Assembly: GCA_000181795.3 (NCBI GenBank)
Contig: CM012954.1
Location: 8,365,258-8,429,257, forward strand
Reading direction: 5' to 3'
Length of the DNA: 64,000 bases
Source of the DNA: Trichinella spiralis
Lineage: Eukaryota; Nematoda; Enoplea; Trichinellida; Trichinellidae
Part shown: piece by piece, positions 21,662 through 36,200 of the stretch
Position numbering within the stretch: position 1 is the first letter of the stretch
How the letters are laid out: each line of letters starts with the position of its first letter
Program-made: the position numbers and the translations under genes
Notes under the pieces: generated by a model
Database searches by the model: none
What the model saw: the letters and a program-made list of their open reading frames with translations, nothing else
What the model was told of the DNA's origin: nothing

Positions 21662-24648
21662 TCATGTTTGTAAATTTTGGGGTATGCAGCGTTTCAGCAC
21701 GTTATTTATCAAACGATGTACATCGTCGTTGTTGCATTCCACAGTCTAAATATAAATAATAAAACAAACAAATAGAACATCTCGTTTCATATAATTATAT
21801 TTAAAAACGTTATTATGATTGTTTTTCTCTACAAACCTTTTCATCCAAATCAATAACAGCTACTTTTTCGTCGATTTTCACCTGCAATTTCGAACCACTT
21901 GGACATTTCTGTTCAACTAGTGTCTCTTTACCGAACATGTCAAGTAGCATATCGGTTACGCAAACTCTATACTGCTGGTTCAAATCACCATCTATACTTA
22001 ACACAGGAATATCTGAAAAGAAAACTTTTGTAGTTGTAGAGCATGAAATGATAACAAATGCATTATGCAAAATACCTGCCAATGCAATTTGCCCTGTTTG
22101 CGCTTCTAAAACAGCGGTGACAATCGTATCTGCATACATATCGTTTACAGGACTTGAAAACCACTGAAAGAATCTTTTTTACAGAAAATAATAAAATCTA
22201 ATAAACAATAAACGATACTTCGATTTGAATAACAGGAATTTTGACACGAATAGTGATCACTTTGAACGCTCGTAACAATTTGCCTTCTCCATCTTTATAT
22301 TCTTCTAGTATTTCCAATTTACCAGCGGTTACTTCATTCAAAAAGTAATTCAACAACGTCAAATGCCCATTAAAAAATACATTTTCAGTTTGTAAAATAT
22401 TTCCTTTCGATAAATCAGTATAACCTTAAAAATTGAAATAGTAAAAAAGATTTCATATTCAAAGCATATCATACTTGAAACATCGTTCGAGTGCATCAAA
22501 TGATAGTCGAAATTACGCCTGATCATCACGCCCGATACCACGTCCCCGTGCTCAGCTTTTTTCGTCGCCATTTGACCAACCACCTACAATGAGACCAATA
22601 TTTTTTTCAGAAAAAAGACAAAATACGATAATGGTTGTAATAATTCAACTTTTGTTGTTTTTTCCCCTCGAAAATGCAACGACACTGGTTCAGTATTTCT
22701 GGGACTGAACGACTGCATACAGGTCGGATCATCTTCATATTCACGCATAATGGCCGCTTTCAGACGTATCATCTCTGTCGCCTCTCCATGTACGAAAACT
22801 AAATTTGGAGGTTTCAGGCGACGAATAAATTCCGACGTTTGCTTGTAATCAGCATGAGCCGAAAAGCTCACATAAGCCACCTTCAATTCAGTAAAACTTT
22901 GGTCGATTTAGATTTATACACAAATATGCACAACTCTACCTGCATCCGGAGGGCTAATTTCGCGCCATTCAATCCGACAATTTCTTTCGGCTCGCTTAAA
23001 ATGTGCTTGGCAAGCGTACCTTCAACACAATAGCCAGCAATAATGCAACCATTCTTCGTATCTGTACACCACATTTCAAACAATTCACGACTCAATCCAC
23101 TCTGTATGAAAATAAGATGCTTCGATAAGAAGTTATTTACCGTATTCTATTGAATTCACTTACTTGCAACATGCCCGGACTGGCAAGAACTACGCACGGT
23201 CCGATATCTTCAAAAAAATCAATAGACCGTAAGCTGCGTACGTGCTTGAAAAGAAACGGATTTTGCACGGCAATTTGCTTTTGTATATTTTGATTCATGC
23301 CACTTATAAATGTCTGATAGACGGCCATGCACTTTTTAGCCAAAGAGCTTGCAAAAAAAATTGGAATATTCTGCAGTTCAGCATGTTTGGTCCAAAATTC
23401 ATCTGTTCAAATTAAAAACAAAAGAATTTAAAATGTTCACAGTCAGAAACTCATAAAAATTACCCAATATCAATAATAATTCTTGTGCACGACCGAGAGC
23501 AAATACTGGAATCAAGCAACGTCCTCCACGTGACACAATAGTATACACCATGGAAGTGAAACGATGCTCACGATCTTCACGATTTTCGTGAATTTGAGTA
23601 CCGTATGTAGATTCCTAAACAATAAAAAATGTCTATCAATATCAACTAAAAATTCAAAAAAATATATATATAAGCCATACTGCAATCAGAACGTCTGGTC
23701 TTATGCTGGGTACTTCAGCAGCGCAAAGATGACGATCTTCTAGTCGAGAATAATCGCCAGTATACAATATCTAAAAATAATTACTAAACATTAAATGCTT
23801 TCAGTACTCAAGAAATTTAAATTACCCTAACACCAGCAATTTCAATCATGAACATACAAGCACCAAGAACATGCCCAGCCACGTAACACCAAAATTTAAT
23901 ACCATTCACTTCTTTTTGCTTAAAACAGAGAAAAAATATTTATCCAAAATATTACTTTAAAAGTCAGTGTACCTCGTGAAAGTCTATTAGTTCAATTTTA
24001 TCCATACTTTTTTCCAATTCGTCTTCGGAATACAACATTTGATCAAGTCCAATGTTACTAAAAGAAGAACATCAGCACATAAGGCAAAGTAATAGGAAAT
24101 AAACAATTTGTTTAAAGTTAAAATGCTAAAATTAACAATACCAACCTAACTTTGACATAATCGGACAAGATTATCGGGTAAATTGCTTTGGTTGCATGTG
24201 TCATAAAACAACGCCCTCGAAATGTTGTTTTCTCCAAAAACCATGGCAGACCACCACAATGATCCAAATGAAAGCTTTAACATTTTCAAATGCATATTAT
24301 AAGTTATATAATTATAGCTGTATGATTGAAAAAACTTACTGTGTAACAAGCAACAAGTCAACCTTTTCACAGTCGATAGTGTCAACAAATGGTAAAGCAT
24401 CAACTCCATTTAAGCCAGGATGAATACCACAGTCAAGCTATAAAGATACACGTCAAAGTAAGGATTACATGATATGCAAAAAAATTACCAAAATACTTTT
24501 CCCTTTAAACTGAATTAAAATACAAGAACGACCGACTTCTTGACCTGCTCCACTAAAAAGTATTATGTAAATACAGTACTTTGCACTGAAATTCATACAG
24601 TGGCTTTATGATTAATTCGTCATCTTCGCCTTCCAAAACTTCAGCCAT
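21662..24648 (-). CDS. CPSF3: Cleavage and polyadenylation specificity factor 73 kDa subunit
   Basis: The endonuclease that cuts pre-mRNA 3' ends and histone pre-mRNAs. Sixteen exons read continuously from ATG 24648 to TGA 21662. The metallo-beta-lactamase part is complete: [19 protein letters not shown], the zinc motif [10 protein letters not shown] (split after the CA of the first His), the AGHVLGA histidine block, [14 protein letters not shown] and [12 protein letters not shown]. The beta-CASP part has [55 protein letters not shown] and VHGEATEM. The C-terminal domain follows ([22 protein letters not shown]). Every catalytic ligand I can check is present. The acceptor TTTAG lies 11 bp before the ATG. 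The exon 4 donor is GTTGGT after the codons for KVS. Confidence 0.96.
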
Positions 24649-25589
24649 TTCAATTACTCCTAAACGAAGAAAAAGCCTTACAACGTGAGGAAGACTATGG
24701 AAATAATAAAACGCTCACCAATTTGTAAAATTACTAAAAATACTTAATGGGTACAACACTTACTAAAAAATGAGTTCAAAAAGATATGCAAAAAAATCAT
24801 ATCGCGTGACAATAAAATTAAAAAAATTCAAGTTCAATAAAGTGATATATTCAAGCACAGTATCGAAATTGCAATAAACTACTTAAGATAAAGTTTTTAT
24901 AGTCATAAAATAAACGTGACATTTTGCATTTGCAAATTTTAAGGATATTTCATTTATACATCTTTTTAGGTAAAAGCATTTGTATGTTATTATAATTTAT
25001 ATTGGACGACAGTATCCTTATTTTGTAAATTTTATTTTTTACAAAAATTAATTGTTTAAAAGTAAATTACATCCTTAAAATAATATCAAAAAGTCTGCCT
25101 ACATTGCAAATTAAGATAGAAAAATACTTCAGACTGTAAAAATCTGGGTCACATTTTGTTTTCATCATTTTCATTTAGTGAAGCTTTAAAACCGTATATT
25201 ATGTATTTTAAATTAAATATTTTGGAATACCTCAAAATTAAATAATTTATTCTCTTAATTCAATATTATTTTATATATTATCCATCATTTCGTTTATTTT
25301 AATAATGTAGTTTTGAAAAAATGTTAAAATGAATTTGTTGTAACTTTTTTTCAATGAAATGCAAGCATAAATGATGAAACGCAATTTTGCTATGAATAAT
25401 TTTCGTGTCTGTGGAATATGATTTTTTAAAGTGACAGTCTAAAAGTGTCGTCATATTTTTAAATAGTACCTGAATATTATTTTGGAAAGTTTTGTCTCTG
25501 TACTGTTGCTGTGGCTAGTATAGTGATATCTCTCATTAACTGCGGAGCTGTTATCTATAATTGAGAATTTGATTGCGACTATCCGGCTG
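24649..25589. other. Divergent intergenic region between CPSF3 and ARF
   Basis: About 0.94 kb, very AT-rich, containing both promoters. No further structure seen. Confidence 0.4.
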
Positions 25590-26550
<961 letters not shown>

Positions 26551-26926
26551 AATTAGCCGTCTCATTTGTTGCAGATTGGTGAATGGTGGAAATACAACAC
26601 TCTCTTGTTCTCAAGATCTGCTGACAATACGTACTTTTTTTTCTCTGTTTTGCTTTGAACTCCATTAAAATTTTCACCTGATTTATTGATTTGCAAACTG
26701 CTGCTACTGTTACTGCATTTGATTAGTGATTTGTTCACTATGTGAATTTTCATACGTACAAAATAGTGAAGCTGAAAATGCATTATACGTTTAATAAATA
26801 AACTGAGTACTTAGTTTCACAGAAATACGGAAAAGAGATATGATCTGGCAATGCAAAACAATTTCAAACACTTCTAATTAATGTTTTTGGTAAAATAATG
26901 AACAACGCAATAAATTACACTTCTTT
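26551..26926. other. Convergent 3' region of ARF and NF-YB
   Basis: 376 bp holding both 3' UTRs. AATAAA for ARF lies at 26793-26798. Minus-strand AATAAA (TTTATT near 26678) could serve NF-YB, which would make the two transcripts overlap tail to tail. Confidence 0.4.
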
Positions 26927-27762
26927 TCAACTTTTCTGAGTTGCATCCCTTTCTTCTTTCATCATCGGTGTTTTTGATGCTAACCTTTGTTGCGTGCGAA
27001 ACGAAATTCCAGCATTCACTTGATTAAGAGGCGCTAACTGCAAAACTTGTAACTCACTACCATTATTGACCGTAACATATTGCGGCTGTGAATTTTGACC
27101 ATTTGGCCCTGGCATCGACTCGACAAACATTATAGGAACAGGATGACTTGATCCTGGTTGTGTGAGGTAAGCAATCTGTCCTGGAGCAGGTAATGTTGGT
27201 GCATTTTCGCCGGAGTCAGGTGATGCTGAAGACAAAATAAATTAACAAAGAAAAGACATTTCAGATGCATATAGTAGAAGAAATGTAGAAAAATCAGTTT
27301 CAACAGTTTACAAAATGCAACACATACGCGCACGTATTATGGGCACAGGAACGGTAACTTTTTCCTCTGCATCGCCTGCGCTGGATGACGTACTGTGGTC
27401 TGAGGTGGCTTTTTCACTTTTCGGAACTGATCGAAACTTTTCCAAACAAACTGCCATAGTTGGTATATAATCTTCAAAGTCCAATCTTCGCAGTGCCCAC
27501 ATAATGTCATCTCCACTGATCGTTTTTCGCTTTTCAATTACGCATCGTTCAGCCGCTTCGCTTGTAATAAATGTAACAAATTCAGAAACGCATTCCTGAC
27601 AGCACTCTTTCGCATCTTTAGCAATTTTCCCATTTACCGGTACCCATCGTTTCATTATTCTTGCAACATTTGCTGAAAAGTAACATTTCACAATTAATAT
27701 GCAAATAAAACAAGAAAAAGCACATTACCAATTGGCAAAAAGCGATCTTGATCACGAATCAT
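26927..27762 (-). CDS. NFYB: Nuclear transcription factor Y subunit beta
   Basis: Histone-fold subunit of the CCAAT-binding NF-Y trimer. Three exons (27762-27729, 27672-27328, 27225-26927) give 225 aa. The fold begins immediately: [20 protein letters not shown], then [48 protein letters not shown] and [13 protein letters not shown]. The N-terminal region that precedes the fold in vertebrate NF-YB is essentially absent. The C-terminal half is Pro/Gln/Ser-rich and could be an activation region. The start at 27762 is the first in-frame ATG after an upstream stop. It is divergent from EIF2B2. Confidence 0.92.
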
Positions 27763-29080
27763 ATCCTTGAACAACACTTCAATAGATTTGATCAATCAAT
27801 AGAAGCAAAAAGCTATATGGAAAACTTCACAAATTCAAAACTGGCGGTCCCTTACAACAACAATATCTTTAAAAATACTAAATTATCAAATAAAATAAAG
27901 AAAATTTCAAAAGCACAGCCTGCCGGTCAAATATTTGAAAACCAGTGAAAATGCGTTATGACAAGGTCACTCTACAAAAATGAAAAAATAATGAGACGCG
28001 TTTATGAATTAATAAGTATAAAAATAAAATTATTTCTCATATGTGAAAATATTTATCGTTTAAAACACATTTTAAATAGTACATTCATTAGAATAAAATA
28101 CATTAATTTGTTACAGATTTCAAAATGATTTTCAAGTAAAAGAAATTTTTAATTAGAGAACATTAAAATTCTTCATTAATATTCATAAACAGAACTAAAA
28201 TTTGATGTATAAAATTTTTTAATTGAGAAAAAAATTTTGATTACACAACAATACTTATTATCAAAGTGAATTTTGATTACAAATAATAATTGTAAATTTG
28301 AAGTAATATAATAAGTAATAATTTAAATTTTAATAAAATTCAAATTTTTTATTTACATTTTTTTATATTTTGATAAAATATAGTTTAAAATTTTTTTAGG
28401 TCATAAAGCTGCACTTGCGTTTCATTTTTATTACGATAGTTCTTTGATGATGAAATTGTTGAATTGTAAGTAGCAGGTGTCCTCGTTTTTTGAATTCTTT
28501 GAAAAGTTTATTGATGTGAGATTTGAAATACTGGTCAACTGTAGTGATATATATAAGAAGAATACTCGTCGTATATTAATGTATTAGCGTGGTAAATGTT
28601 GCTGTGTTAACAGAGATTAGTTATTGTTGTTCAGTAGTTTTCATTGTTTTTCTTTTCTTGTTAGTTTGTTTTCTTAAAGCAACTTTTTCTGTATTTGATA
28701 TCTTGTTTTTTTGTTGTATTGTGCGTATAAGAATCTTCGCATTTTCTATTCAGAAATTATTTATTGTTTATTTCAAGGTTGTTTAGAATGTAGTGTTGAG
28801 AAAAGTAATAATATTGGTTATAATTGGTTTTTCTTTATTGTTTTCCGTCTGTCCGATGTACTGAATTGTAAAAATTTATGTAAATAAAAGTGTTTGCGCG
28901 TTAGTATGCAAATTTTCAGTGTAGTATTGTGTATTCGTGTCATAGAAGGTGAAGTGCGCTTTCGTCGTACTGTATGTATAGTGCGACGTTGTAAATTTTT
29001 TTCTTCTCAATAAAAGAAAAGCGAAAATTAAATAAATCGAATAACGTGATATATTTTATTTATTCAAGATTGCCGTCAAC
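27763..29080. other. Divergent intergenic region between NFYB and EIF2B2
   Basis: About 1.3 kb, extremely AT-rich from 28.0 to 28.4 kb and T-rich after that. No gene recognised. TTATTCAAG ends 12 bp before the EIF2B2 ATG and is a plausible 5' acceptor. Confidence 0.4.
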
Positions 29081-30148
29081 ATGAAAAACGACCAAGTTCC
29101 AATATCGGCTACGCATCATTTTATCAATGAGATACGTATGAAAAAGGTGGTTGGTTCTTATCGAATAGCGCACGCGACCGTCACGTTCGTCAGGCGTTTG
29201 ATCGCAACCAGGAAGTGGAACAATGTGGACAATTTGATCGCGATGCTGCAAGCCGAATGTCGACTGTTGAGCGAATGTTTGCCGAATCAGTTGATCGTTC
29301 CGAATATGATCAAGCGGATTTTGAAGATGATTCGGGACGAAGTGCTGAGACAGCCGAACGCAGTCGAACGTGAACAGCATTTGAACGAGTCGTTGCAAAA
29401 ATTGTGGACCGGCGATACTGGCGACCAAGAGCTGGCCACGTCGAGAGAATGGAAAACGTCGATTGTGGAAAATGTCGGTGAATTGTTGGCCGAATTGGAA
29501 ACTTGCGGCGACAATATCGCAGCCCAAGCCGAACAGCACGTTCGAGCCGGCGACACGGTGGTCACTATTGGCTGGTCGAAAACTGTCGAAGCTTTTCTGC
29601 GTGCTGCGGCCAGTCGCCAACGTTTCCGTCTGTTAGTGGTCGAATGCGCGCCCAGAAATACTGGTCGCCTATTGGTGGAGGCGTTGAAAAATTGCAAAAA
29701 TATCCACTGCCGATTGATCGCCGACTCGGCCGCCTTTTCCACGATGCCTCAGGCGAGCAAAGTGATCATCGGTACTGAGCAGGTTTTGGCCAACGGCAGT
29801 CTGCGGGCCATTGCCGGCACGTACAGTTTGTGCTTGAGTGCGCACCATTTTCGCGTGCCGGTGATCGTCTGTTCGCCGTTTTACAAATTGACCCCGTTGT
29901 TTTTGTCCGAAGACGACCAGGAACGTTTCAACGAACTTCGATCACCGATGGAACTGGTCCCGTTTTCCAACGCGATCACCATTGGTCGATTGCAAATTTA
30001 CAATCCCGCCTACGATCTCGTCCCGCCCGATTTGATCACCCTGCTCATCACTAACGTCTCCGGTAACGCGCCTTCCTACATTTACCGGTTGATCAACGAA
30101 CTTTACCACGCCAAAGACACTTCATTCGCCGCTGCTGGATTGTCCTAA
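29081..30148 (+). CDS. EIF2B2: Translation initiation factor eIF2B subunit beta
   Basis: Regulatory subunit of the guanine-nucleotide exchange factor for eIF2. One uninterrupted 355-aa frame (human 351). Family blocks: IVPNMIKRILKMIRDEV, VVTIGWSKTVEAFLRAA, VVECAPRN, KVIIGTEQVLANGSLRAIAG, VPVIVCSPFYKLTP and the C-terminal VPPDLITLLITN with GNAPSYIYRLINELYH. The N-terminal helical domain is divergent but of normal length. It is the only long gene here without an intron, and its composition is distinctly GC-richer than neighbouring exons in the first 30 kb. That could reflect an old retrocopy replacing the intron-bearing gene, or intron loss. It converges with plexin, with 145 bp between stops. 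Confidence 0.95.
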   Translation: MKNDQVPISATHHFINEIRMKKVVGSYRIAHATVTFVRRLIATRKWNNVDNLIAMLQAECRLLSECLPNQLIVPNMIKRILKMIRDEVLRQPNAVEREQHLNESLQKLWTGDTGDQELATSREWKTSIVENVGELLAELETCGDNIAAQAEQHVRAGDTVVTIGWSKTVEAFLRAAASRQRFRLLVVECAPRNTGRLLVEALKNCKNIHCRLIADSAAFSTMPQASKVIIGTEQVLANGSLRAIAGTYSLCLSAHHFRVPVIVCSPFYKLTPLFLSEDDQERFNELRSPMELVPFSNAITIGRLQIYNPAYDLVPPDLITLLITNVSGNAPSYIYRLINELYHAKDTSFAAAGLS

Positions 30149-30293
30149 CCTTTTTTTATCAAATTATTTTTTTTCTATAGGCATCGTCAGCGATCATTTT
30201 TTCTTATTTTATTAAATCAACAAACGGAGCAAGCAGCAAGTTGCAACAAGAATACGTTTAATATAATATTATAGTACATGTTTTTCTTTTTCC

Positions 30294-33200
30294 TCATTTC
30301 GAAAATGAAACAACTTGTTCGAACCGATCGGCCAAATGTTGCCTTTGAGCGACAGGATTCAAACGTAAATCGTTAAGTATCTGAAATGAAAATATAATAT
30401 TTTATTACTTTTTTTTCTTTAGTGTTCTGTTGTTTTGTTTATTTACCTGATCTTGATATCTCAATGAATAGAGGAACAATTCTCTCAAAGCACCGTTCGT
30501 ATTCCACTGTTGACTGTACAACGATGACAACGGTGCCATCAACGAATTCAACTCTTGATCAGTTACAGTAGGCAAGTGGCGGATGTCGTTGTAAAATCTG
30601 CCGAACGCGGCTCTGTAACGTGGCAAATCGCGCGCGAACAGCAATTTGTTCGACGGCGAATCTTTGCCCAGTTGGGGTTCACTTGACGAACAAGCATCCA
30701 TGAACATTTGGGCAATAACTGACAAGCAAGAATCGACAGTGATCGTTTTTTCGACGTCGAAAATGAAATCTGGATTTTTGATTATATTCACCCAAAAACG
30801 CAACGGTAAACTGTTGTTTTTCCAAGCTTGAGCTACCGATCCGGGATCGGCTACTGGTAATCTGGCCGCTTCTTCTTCGAGCAAATCGAACAGATATTTG
30901 ATCGGCGCGGGAAACGTGCTCTGTTCTACTGCCAACGTCGACGTGATGAAATCGTCGACAAACTGTTGTACAGTACCTTTGGTGCTCAACAACCGGGTCA
31001 AGTAAATTTCCGTTATTCTACTCGGCGTTCCACCGTTTCGTCTATTACTAGTTCCATCCGGTCGAATCAAATGCCAACATCTCAAATCGACATTTTCACG
31101 ATTCTCCATCATCATCACTTGTTGTTGCTGTTGCTGTTGTTCCTGCTTGTTGTTTTGTTGTTGGTGTTTGGATGTGCAATTGGAACTGGACGAAATCAGA
31201 CAAGCCGACGAATCTATTGATGCGTACGTGTGCGTGGAAAAATCTGTATAGCCAGAATAGGAACTAGACCGGAGAACAACGACAATTACAGCTTGATTTG
31301 GAAGTCTGTAATCGCGTACAGTATTCAAACGAATCCAACCGTCTGATCGACGAGTTTGCAGATGCGGATGTTCCCGTAACAAAACGACACCGATATGACC
31401 ATGCCATTCTATATATATATATATGTATACAAATATTACATAATAACAACCAATACTGAATCAAGATGGACAACACAACACATACCAAGATCAATATCAT
31501 GAACAGTTGGACGACTGCTGAAGGCAGTATTTTTATAAAGACAATCGAGAATTTTCGATTTCAGTTGCCTTATTGAATCGCAACTTAGAACACGACAAAT
31601 AACTGTTTCAGTTGGTGTTGCATTGTCGCCAAGTTTTGGTGGAATGATTTTGAAATACTAAAAAAAGAAACAAAATGGAAATTAATTTATACCATCGAAG
31701 GAAACGCGGTTGGTTCTGCATTTTTCATACCAAAGTTTCATAATCAATCTGCTCTTTCAACAGGCGATCTTCAGAAAGGCTATATCTGGCGTCGAAAGTG
31801 ACCGCATCAACTGGACCTTTCTCCGTTTGATGTTTCAAAGCTTTGAAAAGGAGAAACAACGACGAACCACTCGGACCTTGCAAATATTCGTACAGACAAA
31901 GTGCGATCCAATTTGCTAGCATCTTTTCAACCACCGATTCTGTACGTCGAAGCATCACTTGTGGATGCTTTTCAAGACCGGCTCTGGCGATCAATTGACG
32001 CAACAAAGCGATCACAACTTCAGTCAAATATTGCATATTGTTCATCAGTGCTGCTGTCAACAACGAACCAACGTACACTTTGTCCGGTGCAGCGAATGAC
32101 GACTGTCCTTCGAGAGTTCTCACCCAAGAAACGACAAACTGACGATTCATCAGCAGTTGTTCGAAATGAATCAAAGCATTTTGCACAGTTGCGCTATTTC
32201 TGAAATGTTTTTGGTAAGTGATATTTATTTACATGTTCTTTTTTTTACTTATTGCAGTTTTTTTTTCTATTTCGTAAGACAAACAACAAATCATGTTTGA
32301 GAATAGAATAATATTATTATTATTATACTTACTCAATTTTACTGAATCGTTTCACCGTGGACATTTGAAGTACAGATCGATGTTCTTCTTTAAATAATAC
32401 TCTGTTGATGAAATCAATTCGACTACGATACGGTATGCCCAGAGCTACCAGATCACTGGTCAAATCCGACATGTCAGTTTGCAATTCAGCGAATGCTTCT
32501 TTGCATTCTTGACGTACATTGGATTCCAGGTTGTCCATTTGCAGTTGAATTCGACGATATTCTTTTTCTGCCAATGTGCTTTTATTGCGCCACCAAATGG
32601 CGGCGCCGACAATGACTAGAAACGCCAACGAACAACAACCACCAACAAGACCCCCTAGTAAAGCCATGTTTGTCTGACCAGCAGCAGCGAGAGGTTGATC
32701 GTCTTCCAAAATTAATTTTCCCAATTCAAATTGCAAATTGCCCACTCGTATGGAAACTGGACCTGATTCTGACGAAGAAAGCAGGCAAATCAACTGCGTG
32801 GAAGCTAGCAAAGTGACATTGCAACGATGATCACCGACCAGTACTGTAACATCGTATATGGAGCTGGCTGAATTTAAATTTGAACCCTGCAAGGAAAAAA
32901 AACGGAACAAAAATTTTAATTATAAAATGAATAGAATAACAAAAATCTTTCTTAAACAGATCATACCTCGATCACTAGTGGACCACTACCACGGTGAACT
33001 TTTACTCCACCCGGAAAAGCATAGTAGATTGGATCCGAGAAGATGGTGAATCCGAATTCGGATCCAAGATGTCGTACCGTTTCAACGTTATCCATTAAAA
33101 ATCCAACATCATATCGTCGACTGTTGCTAATACTACCAATGGTGGATGTTTTCCATTCGTCAGAGGCACGTTTCAATCGATCCGACCCGGGTATCAATGC

Positions 33201-36200
33201 TGGACTTGGACAAAGCATCGTTGTTGAATTGAGCACTTGACAAATCGAAGCTTCACTTTGTATCAGACCGTTTCGATTGATCAAATACATCAGAGGCTTT
33301 TGAACGGAATTCAGCTGCTGACCGTGAATCAGTAATCTTCTGCCACCGCTTCTGAATCCATCTTTTGGACTGATTGAAAAAATCACCGGATCAGCAGCAT
33401 AAAAGAACGGTCCAGCTAGAGTTCTACTGGCACGGTCGAGTTGTACCAGAATACGTTCGGCGGTGATGTTGGGTGCTGGTGCGGCCGACGTGATACACAC
33501 CAAATTTCGACTGGTTGATTTGTCCCTAAAAGAACAATTAATTAATTAATTAATTTTACTGAAAATGAGAAACAAATGTGGAAAATGAAATTTCACCTTC
33601 TCACGTGGCATGGCATGGCACCGATGTGCACATCAACTACTGACGCTTCGAGGAGATGTTCACCGGTGATCACGAACTCTGTGCCACCAGACTGTGGGCC
33701 GGTGGTTGGATGATAGCCAGTGACTTTTGGATCAGTGAAAGTGAAGTGAAGTTGTGAACGACCGCGTCGGCCCATCTCCATGTCTACAACTACCGGTCCG
33801 GAGAGCGAATCTCTGGGACTGGCGTCGGTGACACAGACAATTTTTTCCGACGTGTGATATTCGGTAACTCGGCAAGGTACTCCGGCCACGGATACCCGCT
33901 GATCAACATCCGATTGACGCAAACCCAAGTCGTGGCCAATAATTTCCACGTGCGTTCCACCTTCGATTGGACCTACAGTCGGGAAGATGTCTTCGATCAC
34001 TGGTGCCGGGCAGACGGCTAAACTCTGCGGGTAAGGAATTGCCGTTTGGCCGCTGCAACTTTTCCTTAGCCTACAGCCTCCGTCGCACCAGGCGCACTCA
34101 TATCGACGGTCTAAATCCAAACAACGCGAACAGTCCGAAGCCATCAGTTCGCACTTGTAAAGCACCGCTTTGAGTTTGTCGATTTTTGTCCCTTTTCCCG
34201 TCTGCAAATGCAATTCGGCGGCAACGGACGGCAGGCGAGCATCGTACGAATAGGCGTACTCTTCGCATAGAAGGGTTTTTCCATTTTCAGACAAGCTGCC
34301 ACGGACTCGTACGGCTCGGCCTTCGACTTCAGTTACGCAGACGACCATATCATCATTGCCTAAACTCAGCTTGTCCACGTTGACTACTGGAACCGAAACT
34401 GCAGTTGGATAATTTTCCGGAAGCAGCACTTCGAACGGAGTTTCCACATTCACATGCGGGCATGTGTTGCTTAATAATGCCGTATTTTCAGCAGTCTGAA
34501 AAATATTTGCTTGTAATGAAAAAAGACAACAAACGAACGAACGAAAAGATCTATGTGTAACATTAAACAACAACAACAACAACCAACAAACAAACACTAA
34601 CATCATCATTATTGTCATGCAACTGTTTTGGTACAAGCCACAGCTGATCGTTGTGTGAGATGCGAACCTGATTGGAACAAGTGCCTGAATCACGTACACA
34701 TAGACTATCTTCCAGGCACCAATCACAATGCCAGCGGCTTTGCACACAGGCAGTGCAACTAAAATGATAAAGAAGAAAGGAAAAATTAATAATAAAAATA
34801 AAATCAATGGTAACTGTCGTATTACAGTTTATGGAATGAGCAGTCGTAAAAAGTGAATGTAGTTTGCAAAATTGCTCGCTGTGATCTGCTCGACCAAACT
34901 TTCAAAGGCACTGTAACGAAATCTATAATAATAGGAATATTGGATAAATATTTTGAAGAAAAATGAATAAATAAATATATATATGTAAATTGATCAACTA
35001 ATTCTATAACCTCTGTTTATAGTGATTCGAGGTCGTTGTTCAGGTTTTGGAAGCTGGCAAAGCAACTTGTTCGGAGGTAAAAACTCAGCAGCCACGTGGG
35101 CATGCAAAAAGACACACTGATATTGGTCACCAAAAGCGGGTGGAGGTATAAAATTCAAGGTAAGGTGCACTTGCTACAACGATTGAGTAATAAATATAAT
35201 TTTACAAGAGTATAATTGAAGAAAACAATTATTTCTATTTCAAATTTAAATACTTTAACGGTTGAAGAAGTATCATGCAAAGAAACATTTGCAGGTTCAA
35301 CCGATTCAACACGCGGGCACTGATTTGACTCGAGTCCTGCACTTATCAAAAAGCCATGCTGCTGTTTGTCACCAACGAAAGTACATTCTTCTTTCAACAC
35401 GCATCTGCAATTAAGAGAAACAACGTTCATGGCAAAGTTTAAACTTTTTGAAGACCCAAGAAATTTACTTATTTTCCAAAGTACACCAGCCACAGTAAGG
35501 ATCGCCCGAAGCAACACAGCTCGAACAATTCGAATAGGAAGAACAAGATTGCAGACGTACTTTAAGCACCTGAAATGTGGAACATGAAACACATGTCATG
35601 AATCATCAGGTATTTATTGTACTTTATAAAAATATGCTAAATTGATAACCAACTTATTATTTGTAAAATATACATTGAAGAAATAATTTTCAAAAGAACA
35701 GAATTAATTAATCGAGTTGAAATGAAATTTTTCATTCAATTTGTTAAGCGAAAGAAAAAATGTCTTTTTTTAGACAACTGGATCACTTCATTTACTACGA
35801 ATGGTTGACAATGAATGATAAAAATGTCAAAAGCACTCTCGTGAAAATCACAGATGATGATATTTGCTCAATATATGAGAAAGTGGTTGTTGCAAAGTAG
35901 TCACCGTCGTTGGCTCTATATTGAAATTTCAAGTCCTGCTCCAGGCCAGCAATTAGTAAATGTAAGTAGGAATTATATTTTCATTTTATTTCTTCTTTTC
36001 TTAATTTAAAATTGAAAACTGGCAAGTTTTCAATTTTACACGGTCGCGTGAGTTCGATTTTTCTCCATTTGAAATTGTTTTTCATCTCTTTTCACTATTA
36101 TGGTTATCAGTATTATTATTATTATTATTACATACAATTGGGAGAAAATTTAGGTTCAAGCGATGAAAAATAGGCAGAATAGGGGAAAAACGAATATTTT

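Noticed and set aside
28589-28786. Plus-strand 65-aa hydrophobic open frame upstream of EIF2B2
   Set aside because: Its Phe/Val/Leu-rich reading is simply T-rich sequence. It has no splice partners and resembles no family.
29060-29742. Long minus-strand open frames opposite EIF2B2
   Set aside because: They are antisense shadows of a clear EIF2B2 coding frame in GC-rich sequence.
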